From Candidatus Kuenenia stuttgartensis (GTDB lineage: Bacteria > Planctomycetota > Planctomycetia > Planctomycetales > Planctomycetaceae): 56,400 nucleotides of DNA. Where the stretch lies: positions 1 to 56,400 of the forward strand of contig CAMAVB010000013.1 of the NCBI GenBank assembly GCA_945861465.1, in the 5' to 3' direction. Made by a program: the position numbers and the translations under genes. The notes below the pieces were generated by a model that was not told the DNA's origin, ran no database searches, and saw only the letters and a program-made list of their open reading frames with translations. Of this stretch, positions 1 to 7,645 are shown in pieces (positions within the stretch are counted from its first letter, which is position 1; each line of letters begins with the position of its first letter).

Positions 1-1157
1 ATGGCGGCAGAGGCTGCCGTCAGCCGGATGAGATTATAAGCCAGAATCGTGGTGCGAAATTCGATGCGAACCATCTCCGGAGACTTGCAGCGAACGTGAC
101 CCAGATTCAATGAATCCTTGATACTCCGGATGTCTAACTCCGAACTCCAACGGTAACCATAGAGCTCGGCGATGTCTTCCTTCGTGTATGCATCAACGTC
201 CGTCAGTGTGGTGACCACCGTGATCGACTTTGTGCGTTTTCCTTTCTCGACGATCGCGTAGCGCAGTTCGCGAAGTTCGAGCGTCTCAGGAATCGTGGCG
301 TATGTCTTTTCGTCCATCCATGCTGGTCGATCGGGTCTGGTCCACACGATGAGATGATCGTACTTGCCAAGTCGACGGCCCTTCCGAAAATCCACATGAC
401 GAAGATGATGCAGGCGCGCACACACATCCACGCGCTGATTCTGCAACAGAGCGATCATCATGAACGAGCAGTAGTAACGATCAAACACGACGACATCCCC
501 GGCCATCAGAGACGCCATCATCTGCCGCAGCAGAGCGGATTCGCCCGTTTCCTTGCCTTTGTACGGACCGAGAACGACGTCCATCACCGTGGCGATCGCC
601 AGCGACATAATCGCGACGCTGCGAGCGATGGGCAGTCCGACGCCTTTCTTCTGAGTTCGCGGGTGAGGGAATTCGGCCTGATTCTTCTCCGTATCCGGCA
701 TGGTGAAAGTAAAGCCGTCGATAAGTTTCGCATGACGTCTTTTCCACAGCAATGCTTCGTCCACTTGTTGTTCGGCCTCGTTGGCGATCTCTGTGCTGAG
801 TTCGCGGAGCGCGGGTTCGGAGAGCTTGGCTTGAGCGCGACAATAGTCACCAGTGTCTGAAGTGGGGGCAGCACGTCCGACCTGCAGGCAGAAGCTGATG
901 ATGCCAGCGACAGCCGCCTGGCACGACGCTTCCTTGCGATCCCGAAGCACTTGTCCGAGAAACGCCCACAGGACGATTGCCGTGCTGAAAATCCCGTTCT
1001 CGCCGAACAGTCCGCCATGCTTTCGAAAGATGCGTTCGATCTTCTCAGCGGTCACCACCGTTGCGAAGGGCAACCCTGGCTGCAGCAGGAATTCATCCAC
1101 GATCTTTTGAAACTCCGGCTTCCCGGATTCGTCAGAATCTGATAATGGTTGGCGCAT
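1..1157 (-). CDS. IS4-type DDE transposase (partial, C-terminus beyond window)
   Basis: An uninterrupted reading frame of about 385 codons runs leftward from ATG at 1157 and leaves the window at base 1. The translation begins MRQPLSDSDESG. It contains the IS4 hallmarks: a first catalytic Asp in KLIDGFTF, a second in VVFDRYYCS, and the Y(2)R(3)E(6)K signature in YGYRWSSELDIRSIK, which supplies the catalytic Glu. It would catalyse cut-and-paste transposition of its own element. Overlapping frames in this interval are shadows, because only this frame carries the motifs. The gene is intact as far as visible. An 11-bp-stem hairpin lies just upstream of the start. The element's terminal repeats were not identified, so its right boundary (somewhere in 1158-1400) is unknown. 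Confidence 0.9.
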   Translation of the reverse strand, partial: MRQPLSDSDESGKPEFQKIVDEFLLQPGLPFATVVTAEKIERIFRKHGGLFGENGIFSTAIVLWAFLGQVLRDRKEASCQAAVAGIISFCLQVGRAAPTSDTGDYCRAQAKLSEPALRELSTEIANEAEQQVDEALLWKRRHAKLIDGFTFTMPDTEKNQAEFPHPRTQKKGVGLPIARSVAIMSLAIATVMDVVLGPYKGKETGESALLRQMMASLMAGDVVVFDRYYCSFMMIALLQNQRVDVCARLHHLRHVDFRKGRRLGKYDHLIVWTRPDRPAWMDEKTYATIPETLELRELRYAIVEKGKRTKSITVVTTLTDVDAYTKEDIAELYGYRWSSELDIRSIKDSLNLGHVRCKSPEMVRIEFRTTILAYNLIRLTAASAA

Positions 1158-1163
1158 GAAAAA

Positions 1164-1201
1164 CCCTCCCTGGTAATTCTCGGGCAGAGAACCAGGGAGG
1201 G
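1164..1201. repeat. Perfect hairpin upstream of the IS4-type transposase
   Basis: CCCTCCCTGGT (1164-1174) pairs perfectly with ACCAGGGAGGG (1191-1201) around a 16-nt loop. It sits 7 bp upstream of the transposase start and so would lie in the mRNA leader. Possible roles are a transposase-silencing leader structure or part of the element's end. No T-tract follows, so a terminator is less likely. Confidence 0.7.
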
Positions 1202-1387
1202 CTTCACAATCATCGCCAGGAGCGGGCTTTTCAGTCAATACCAACTCTGACGAACGGCAGTTTACAAAAATCTACCGTCCGCCAATAGGTCACGTTGCGC
1301 GCTTGCAACACGACGACAGTGCCATTCGTTCCTGACACCTTTTGCTCTCTCTGCTGGGGCTCAAATGAATGAGACGCAACAGTTCAC

Positions 1388-1415
1388 TTGTAGATCGTTC
1401 CATTTTCACGATAAT
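1388..1415 (+). promoter_or_regulatory. Possible sigma70-like promoter for the R-M operon
   Basis: TTGTAG (1388-1393) and GATAAT (1410-1415) are separated by 16 nt and lie 19 bp before the methyltransferase ATG at 1434. This is a pattern match only. Planctomycete promoters are often poorly conserved. The rest of 1202-1433 shows no gene. Confidence 0.3.
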
Positions 1416-1433
1416 TGAATCTCAGCGGATACG

Positions 1434-2711
1434 ATGCCGAATAGATCTCGATGCATGAATTGGATGAACCGAAAAATGGAGTCGCCTCTCAACAATTCCG
1501 CAGCCACTGTCGTGGACTTATTCTGCGGCGCTGGCGGACTCTCTTGCGGTTTTATGAATGCAGGTTTCGAAGTCGTCCAGGCGATTGACCATTGGGCACC
1601 CGCTGTTGAAACGTATCGGCGAAACAATGGAACTCATGGTTCCTTTGGTGAGATTGACGCGACAATGTCACTTCCCCGCTCGACAGTGATCGCTGGGGGC
1701 CCACCGTGCCAGGGATTCTCTTCGGCAGGGCATCGCAGAGACGACGACGACCGCAATTCGCTCGTGCTGGAATTCGCGAAGATTATCGCGGCGAATCGGC
1801 CTGATGCATTTGTCTTTGAAAACGTCGAAGGTTTCTTGACGGGAGCTGACGGAACGTTTGTTTTGGAATTACTCAACACCGTCATTGACGCCGGTTACTG
1901 GGTTCATATCAGGAAAGTGAACGCTGCCAATTTTGGCGTTCCGCAGCACCGAAAACGGGTGATTGCGATCGGAGGACGTGGCTGGGCTCCCGATTTCCCA
2001 AAAGCCACCCATCGAGCATTTGGCGCACCTGGGGCAGAACTCGCCAACGAACGTCATCTTCCGTATTGTCCATCGATTGGTGACGCATTGGCTGGACTGC
2101 CACCGGCCGCGATTCGAGACTGCAATGTTGCCGACACCTGCCACCAGTTCGTTCCACTTGACGGTGACGACGCTGCACGCGCCAAGATGCTCAAGCAAGG
2201 GCAGTGCATGCGAGATCTACCATCGGAATTATGGCACGAAAGTTACGAGCGGCGAGCAAACCGACGCGTTAAGGATGGGACGCCAACTGAACGTCGAGGT
2301 GGAGCTCCTGCCGGTCTCCGCAGGCTTCGCGCTGATGAACCTTCTAAGGCAATCACAGGCGGTGCACTTCGAGACTTTCTGCACCCAACTGACGACCGTA
2401 TGTTGACTGAGCGAGAATGCGCCGTACTACAAACGTTCGGTCCCGACTATCAATTCTCAGGGACGCAGGCTGAGCGCATCCAGCAGATTGGGAATGCTGT
2501 GCCGCCAAGAATGGCAGAAGCGATTGCTTCCTGTTTGATGAATGGCTTGGGTTCCTGCAGGCCAACAGATGATTGTGACGGTCGATTACTTAGCTTTATT
2601 CCGACTTTGTCAAATGGCATGAGTCCCATTCTTCAGCGAGTCGTCGATCGTGTCCAGCGCAGGTTCTCCCGTGAAACCACGGTTCTTGTGCAGAAGCAAC
2701 TATGGGATTAA
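1434..2711 (+). CDS. DNA (cytosine-5) methyltransferase of a type II R-M system
   Basis: This 425-aa protein transfers methyl from SAM to C5 of cytosine in a target site, protecting host DNA from the adjacent nuclease. Ordered C5-MTase motifs are visible: I DLFCGAGGLS (about residue 28), IV PPCQGFSSAG (about 89, catalytic Cys), VI ENVEGF (about 129), VIII QHRKRVIAIGG (about 170), IX RRLRADEPSKAITGG, and X IQQIGNAVPP (about 350). The target-recognition region lies between VIII and IX. About 40 residues follow motif X. ATG 1434 is the first in-frame start; ATGs at 1452 and 1458 are possible alternatives that leave motif I intact. The 3' end overlaps the endonuclease gene by 10 bp, so the two are translationally coupled. 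Specificity cannot be read from sequence. Confidence 0.95.
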   Translation: MPNRSRCMNWMNRKMESPLNNSAATVVDLFCGAGGLSCGFMNAGFEVVQAIDHWAPAVETYRRNNGTHGSFGEIDATMSLPRSTVIAGGPPCQGFSSAGHRRDDDDRNSLVLEFAKIIAANRPDAFVFENVEGFLTGADGTFVLELLNTVIDAGYWVHIRKVNAANFGVPQHRKRVIAIGGRGWAPDFPKATHRAFGAPGAELANERHLPYCPSIGDALAGLPPAAIRDCNVADTCHQFVPLDGDDAARAKMLKQGQCMRDLPSELWHESYERRANRRVKDGTPTERRGGAPAGLRRLRADEPSKAITGGALRDFLHPTDDRMLTERECAVLQTFGPDYQFSGTQAERIQQIGNAVPPRMAEAIASCLMNGLGSCRPTDDCDGRLLSFIPTLSNGMSPILQRVVDRVQRRFSRETTVLVQKQLWD

Positions 2712-3757
2712 CAAAAGCGCAAGCAACGATTTGGCAGAAGGTGAGGTCACTTGGCAATGGCGGACAGGCGGTAAGACTGTCCGATCCGGTGTGCTCCTAC
2801 CTCATTGCCGTGATCGCGCATGATTTAAAGTTGCAGGATTCGTTTCCGGAATTCGCTAAACCACCGTCGCCATTTTTCTCTAATCAGCCGCTTGTAGAGC
2901 TGAGTATCGATGGACCGGACGCGAAATGTCTGTTCGAGCGTCTCGTCGCTGTGGTTGACGACGCAGACACTTACTTTGCCTGCCTTGCTGCTCTTCACAA
3001 AGCTCGGCTGAAGTACGAACGCATTCTGAGTACGCAGCCTATGCCGACTCTGGAACAAGTCGGCCCTCGCGGGTTACTGCAATATGGAAAGCTGAAAGCC
3101 GGTGCTTTGGCAGGATTCTTGTTCTGGCGTAAGTGGTTCTTCGATATCGACAACCGAGCTGGCCAGGAAACGGGCTATCTTTTCGAGCCAATCATTGCGC
3201 ATGCGATTGGCGGAACTCCTGCACCAGCACGCAAGAGTCCCGTCAAACGGCGCAACGATGCAACGAAAGGCCGACAGGTAGACTGCCTCGTGGATGATTC
3301 GGCATACGAGTTCAAGATTCGCGTGACTATCGCTGCTTCTGGACAGGGGCGTTGGCAGGAAGAGCTGGATTTTCCGCTGGACTGCCGAGCGAGTGGATTC
3401 ACTCCAATCCTCGTATGCATGGATAGCACTGCGAATCCGAAGCTTGATGCTTTGATCAAAGCCTTCGAAGCCCACGGCGGAAAGGTATACATCGGAGACG
3501 CTGCCTGGAACCATCTTGATGACGTCGCGGGTAAGACGATGGCCGTGTTCCTCGACAAGTACGTCAAGGCTCCGATCAAAGATGTTCTGGCCCAAGCCGA
3601 TGACCAACTTCCCAACCTGATTGCGGAGAGCTCTGCCACTTATATCAATATCACAATCGGAAACGACACGTTGCGAATTGACCGGAAGGAAGGCATCGAC
3701 GACATCGAAGAGATTGATGACATGCCCGACGACGCGGCGGAAGAAATCGTGGACTGA
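2702..3757 (+). CDS. ApaLI-like type II restriction endonuclease
   Basis: This 351-aa protein immediately follows and overlaps the C5-methyltransferase, the usual place for the cognate endonuclease. The central region resembles the ApaLI-type endonuclease family, including the segment around FLFWRKWFFDIDNRAGQ and the GRQVDCLVDDSAYEFKIRV block. In that block an Asp followed by ExK (D-x9-EFK) fits a PD-(D/E)xK metal-dependent nuclease site at about residues 195-210. Family assignment is from memory of conserved blocks, without alignment. If it is right, the enzyme may recognise GTGCAC, but isoschizomer status is not shown. The acidic C-terminus (rich in D and E) is low complexity. Downstream lies a truncated ATPase gene on the opposite strand. 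Confidence 0.7.
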   Translation: MGLTKAQATIWQKVRSLGNGGQAVRLSDPVCSYLIAVIAHDLKLQDSFPEFAKPPSPFFSNQPLVELSIDGPDAKCLFERLVAVVDDADTYFACLAALHKARLKYERILSTQPMPTLEQVGPRGLLQYGKLKAGALAGFLFWRKWFFDIDNRAGQETGYLFEPIIAHAIGGTPAPARKSPVKRRNDATKGRQVDCLVDDSAYEFKIRVTIAASGQGRWQEELDFPLDCRASGFTPILVCMDSTANPKLDALIKAFEAHGGKVYIGDAAWNHLDDVAGKTMAVFLDKYVKAPIKDVLAQADDQLPNLIAESSATYINITIGNDTLRIDRKEGIDDIEEIDDMPDDAAEEIVD

Positions 3758-4215
3758 CATTTCGAGAATATGTATTCCAGATTACCGGCCACCATGCGTT
3801 GAAATTCATCGATCACCAGAAAGACTTGATGCTTGCGTTCCGTCTGCGTTGACGCCGCCAGCAGCATGTAGTTGATCAAGCGGTCGATCTCGGGGGCACC
3901 GCTCGGCGTGAGCGTGGCTGACAAATGGAAGTACAGCAGTTGCGGTTCGAGGAACGGCCTCGTCAGATCAATGGCCTGTTCGACGACCGCACGATCATGG
4001 CCAGTGGTGTCTGTGACATTCAGCGGAGCACAACTGGCGAGTCGCTTGATGACCTCCTGCACATGCACTCCGGCTTTGCGGATCTCCAGATGCAGGTCCT
4101 GCTTCTTAGCGGTCGTGATCACCGGATAATCGACATAAGAAGCGATTTGCGAGGATATCGAAATCACGGTATGCTTCATCCTGAACTCAGATTCCCGTGT
4201 CCAGAATGCAATCAA
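3758..4215 (-). pseudogene. VirD4/HerA-type conjugation ATPase fragment, truncated at both ends
   Basis: The space between the R-M pair and the helicase gene is filled on the minus strand by about 150 codons of an ATPase. The Walker B-like block VFLVIDEFQRMVAGNLE is preceded by LLYFHLSAT and a PEIDRLINYML segment. This is the usual layout of the C-terminal half of TraG/VirD4- or HerA-like DNA-pumping ATPases. There is no Walker A. The N-terminus is cut at the helicase start (about 4200). The similarity stops at about 3765, directly beside the endonuclease stop codon. The frame continues leftward into the endonuclease only by chance. I read it as a relic of a larger mobile-element gene broken by arrival of the flanking defence genes. 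An in-frame ATG at 4179 could start a short product, but function is unlikely. Confidence 0.6.
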
Positions 4216-7200
4216 CTATGTCAACATCGGTGAACGGCTCCGGCCTGCGTGACAATCATCAGCGAGGGTCGGTCGCGGAATTTTTGCAGGAGAAAATTGC
4301 TGACGGATCAATGCTATCGATCGTTTCCGCCTACTTCACGATTTACGCCTACGATGCCCTGAAATTATCGCTTGATAAGATGGCCCATCTCGATTTCTTG
4401 TTTGGTGAACCACGATTCATCAACCGGCTTGACCCTGACAAATCCGAATCGAAGTCGTTCTTGATTAACACGGATGGGCTCGCCCTGAAAAATCGACTGC
4501 AACAAAAACGCATCGCACGTGAATGCGCTCAGTGGATCGAACAAAGAGTTGATATCAAGACGATCAAACAAACCAACCTTCTGCATGGCAAAATGTACCA
4601 TGTAGCCAATGGTGGCGTTGAGGACGCAATCCTGGGTAGCTCGAACTTTACCGTCCGTGGATTAGGACTGAGCGAAGCCAGTAGCAACATCGAGCTGAAT
4701 CTGGTCGTCGATAGCAACCGTGATCGAAGGGAACTTAAGCAGTGGTTCCGCGAGATCTGGACCGACGAGACACTGGTTGAAGATGCCAAAACAGATGTGC
4801 TGCGTTACCTCCGCAAGCTCTACGCAAATCAGTCACCGCAGTTCGTCTACTACCTCACGCTGTTCCATCTCTTTCGCGATTATCTTGATGGGACCCACGA
4901 CCTTGATGAAAACCTTCGCCGAGTTGCCCTGCCGGATACTCAGATCTGGCGTGCTTTGTTCTCGTTCCAGAAAGACGGTGCCAAAGCAGCGATCAACAAG
5001 ATTCTCAAATACAACGGTTGTGTTTTGGCCGACAGCGTCGGTCTCGGAAAAACGTACACTGGCCTGGCAGTGATCAAGTACTTTGAGCTTCGAAATGAAC
5101 GTGTTTTGGTCCTTTGCCCCAAAAAACTCCGTCGCAACTGGACCGTTTATCGATCGAACAGCACTCTCAATCCATTTGTGGACGACCGTTTTCGTTTCGA
5201 CGTGCTGCATCATACCGACCTATCCAGATCCTCCGGCGAATCGAACGGCGTCGATCTCGACACTCTCAACTGGGGAGCCTACGACCTCGTTGTCATCGAC
5301 GAGTCGCACAATTTCCGTAACAATAAACTTGCCACGCAGCGGCCCGGCGACGTGGAGAAACGGCGCAGCCGCTACGAACGACTGATGGAAGATGTTATCT
5401 CATCGGGCGTCCGGACCAAAGTCCTGTTGCTTTCCGCCACGCCTGTCAACAATCAGCTTGCCGACCTGCGCAACCAGATTTCTTTCATTGCAGGTGGGGA
5501 TGTCGCACGTAACGACAATGCAGATGCTGCGTTCGCCGAAACTCTGGGGATTACGTCGGTCAAAGAAACCACTCGCAACGCCCAAACTCATTTCACTAAC
5601 TGGGCAAAGAAACCACCCGCCAACCGAAAGACACGCGAACTGATTGCCGCGATCGGCGGTGATTTCTTTAAGCTTCTTGATGGACTGAGCATCGCCCGCT
5701 CTCGTCGGCAAATCGCGTCTTACTACGCTGCCGAAATGAAAACACTGGGCGGATTCCCGCGACGGCCCGCACCGAAAGCAGTCCACGCGCCGATTGACCT
5801 ACTGGAGCGATACCTGTCGTTCGAGCAACTGGATACCGAGATCAGCGGACTTCGCCTCGCTCTTTATCATCCAACCAGTTTTCTTCGAGGCGATTTGCCT
5901 GAAACGACACAAGCGGCGTATCAGGATAAGATTTACGGTGGATTCACGCAGGAGGGTCGCGAAAAAATTCTGATCGCAATGATGAAAGTCAATTTTCTCA
6001 AACGACTCGAAAGTTCAGTAGACTCGTTCCGCCTGACACTCCAACGCACCATTGACAAGATCAACCGACTCGAAGAACGCATCGACGCTTTCGAAAACCA
6101 TGTGAACGAAAACCCTAATATCGATTACGAATCCCTCACTCCCGACCAATTCGAAGACCCCGACTTTGACAACGAAGAATTTACGATCGGTGGTCGACGC
6201 CGAATTCATCTGGCCCACCTGAAGCTGCCCGAATGGCTACAAGCCGTTCGTCACGATCGAGCTCAGTTGCAGTTTCTCCTGGAGAAAACCGAATCCGTCA
6301 CCCATAAACGCGATGGCAAGATGGCGGAACTGAAAAAACTCATCGAAGCCAAGGCAAAGCAACCGACCGTCAACCGCGATGGGAAGCCAAATCGCAAAGT
6401 CCTGATCTTTACGGCGTTTGCCGATACGGCCCGCTACCTGTATGAGCACATCGCTCCTTGGGCTGAAACACATCTCGAAGTTCACGCGGCACTCATTTGC
6501 GGAGACGGTGGCAACAAGACTTCGCTTGGACGGACCGACTACGACGAGATCCTCACCAACTTCTCACCGATCGCCAAACGCCGGGGCGATCAAATCGCAC
6601 GTTTTCCGAACCAGCGGGAAGAGATCGAATTGCTGATTGCAACTGATTGTATCAGCGAAGGTCAAAACCTGCAGGATTGTGATTTGTTGATTAATTACGA
6701 CATCCACTGGAACCCGGTCCGCATCATTCAAAGATTTGGCCGAATCGACCGCATCGGTTCTCGCAACGACTCGGTGCAACTCGTCAATTTCTGGCCGGTC
6801 GCCGATCTCGACCGATACCTGAAAGTCAAACATCGCGTCGAAGCCCGCATGGCGCTGGTAGATTTGGCCGCCACGCAAACTGACAACCTGCTCGACCCAA
6901 GCCAGCTGGAGGATTTGATCAAAGACGACCTTCTCTTTCGCGACCGCCAGCTTAAACGACTCAAAGACGAAATCCTTGACCTGGATGACCTGGACGATTC
7001 TGTTTCGCTCACAGATTTTTCGCTCGACGAATTCCGACTCGACCTGCTGCGTTTTCTCGAAGCCAACCGCTCCGCCCTCGAAGAAGCTGGTGAAGGCTTG
7101 TACGCCGTCGTGCCGCCAAAGTCGGAGGTTCCGGCCGCACAGCCCGGCGTGCTCTTCTGTTTGCGGCACTCGCCTTGCAACAACAACGGCAACAATCGCA

Positions 7201-7640
7201 CGGCCAACGGTCCGTCGGACAAATCACTCGATTCCGGCCACCTCAATCCGCTCGGGGCGTATTATCTGGTCTTCGTTCACGACGACGGTACTGTGCGTTA
7301 CAGCTTTGCCCGTCCCAAAGAATCCATGCTGTTATTCCGCGACCTCGCCGCCGGAGAACCGACAGCCTTTGAACGCCTCTGCGATGAATTCGACACTCGC
7401 ACTTCCGACGGTTCCGACATGAGCCATTACGACGGCCTATTGAAGAAAGCCCTGGCGTCGATTGAGAGTACATTTCAGAAGCGCGCCGCAGCCGGACTGC
7501 TGACCAGCCGCACCGCCGTGCTGCCAACACTTGGCGAAACGCCAAAATCCGATGGCAATGCGTTCGATCTGGTGACATGGTTGGTGATTCAGGATGACGC
7601 GACTGGTCGCCCATTTCCCATAACTGACGAAGCACGCTGA
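4197..7640 (+). CDS. PLD-type nuclease fused to SNF2/superfamily 2 helicase (defence module protein 1)
   Basis: This 1147-aa protein has an N-terminal phospholipase D-like domain with HGK at 130-132 and GSSN at 147-150, the HxK...GSxN half-site of PLD nucleases. A SNF2-like superfamily 2 helicase follows: Walker A DSVGLGKT at about 279-286, DESH box at 368-371, LLLSATPVNN, and motif VI GRIDRIGSRND at about 846-856. Acidic residues are clustered at about 900-950. The expected role is ATP-driven translocation along DNA with nicking or cutting by the PLD domain. The combination recalls DISARM proteins DrmD (helicase) and DrmC (PLD), here as one polypeptide. The start at 4197 overlaps the relic ATPase on the other strand; an ATG at 4218 (residue 8) is an alternative. 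The methylase begins 5 bp after the stop. Confidence 0.85.
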   Translation: MSRMQSTMSTSVNGSGLRDNHQRGSVAEFLQEKIADGSMLSIVSAYFTIYAYDALKLSLDKMAHLDFLFGEPRFINRLDPDKSESKSFLINTDGLALKNRLQQKRIARECAQWIEQRVDIKTIKQTNLLHGKMYHVANGGVEDAILGSSNFTVRGLGLSEASSNIELNLVVDSNRDRRELKQWFREIWTDETLVEDAKTDVLRYLRKLYANQSPQFVYYLTLFHLFRDYLDGTHDLDENLRRVALPDTQIWRALFSFQKDGAKAAINKILKYNGCVLADSVGLGKTYTGLAVIKYFELRNERVLVLCPKKLRRNWTVYRSNSTLNPFVDDRFRFDVLHHTDLSRSSGESNGVDLDTLNWGAYDLVVIDESHNFRNNKLATQRPGDVEKRRSRYERLMEDVISSGVRTKVLLLSATPVNNQLADLRNQISFIAGGDVARNDNADAAFAETLGITSVKETTRNAQTHFTNWAKKPPANRKTRELIAAIGGDFFKLLDGLSIARSRRQIASYYAAEMKTLGGFPRRPAPKAVHAPIDLLERYLSFEQLDTEISGLRLALYHPTSFLRGDLPETTQAAYQDKIYGGFTQEGREKILIAMMKVNFLKRLESSVDSFRLTLQRTIDKINRLEERIDAFENHVNENPNIDYESLTPDQFEDPDFDNEEFTIGGRRRIHLAHLKLPEWLQAVRHDRAQLQFLLEKTESVTHKRDGKMAELKKLIEAKAKQPTVNRDGKPNRKVLIFTAFADTARYLYEHIAPWAETHLEVHAALICGDGGNKTSLGRTDYDEILTNFSPIAKRRGDQIARFPNQREEIELLIATDCISEGQNLQDCDLLINYDIHWNPVRIIQRFGRIDRIGSRNDSVQLVNFWPVADLDRYLKVKHRVEARMALVDLAATQTDNLLDPSQLEDLIKDDLLFRDRQLKRLKDEILDLDDLDDSVSLTDFSLDEFRLDLLRFLEANRSALEEAGEGLYAVVPPKSEVPAAQPGVLFCLRHSPCNNNGNNRTANGPSDKSLDSGHLNPLGAYYLVFVHDDGTVRYSFARPKESMLLFRDLAAGEPTAFERLCDEFDTRTSDGSDMSHYDGLLKKALASIESTFQKRAAAGLLTSRTAVLPTLGETPKSDGNAFDLVTWLVIQDDATGRPFPITDEAR

Positions 7641-7645
7641 GATCC

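Noticed and set aside
584-1018. A 144-codon minus-strand frame and several other frames overlapping 200-1140.
   Set aside because: They are out-of-frame readings of the IS4-type transposase. They are Arg/Ser-rich and carry no family motif.
2362-2367. GTGCAC within the methylase gene as proof of ApaLI specificity.
   Set aside because: A single 6-bp site is expected by chance and does not show specificity.
3074-3760. A 228-codon minus-strand frame within the endonuclease gene.
   Set aside because: It is a complement-strand shadow of the ApaLI-like gene. It has no recognisable motif and no promoter or ribosome-binding site was seen.
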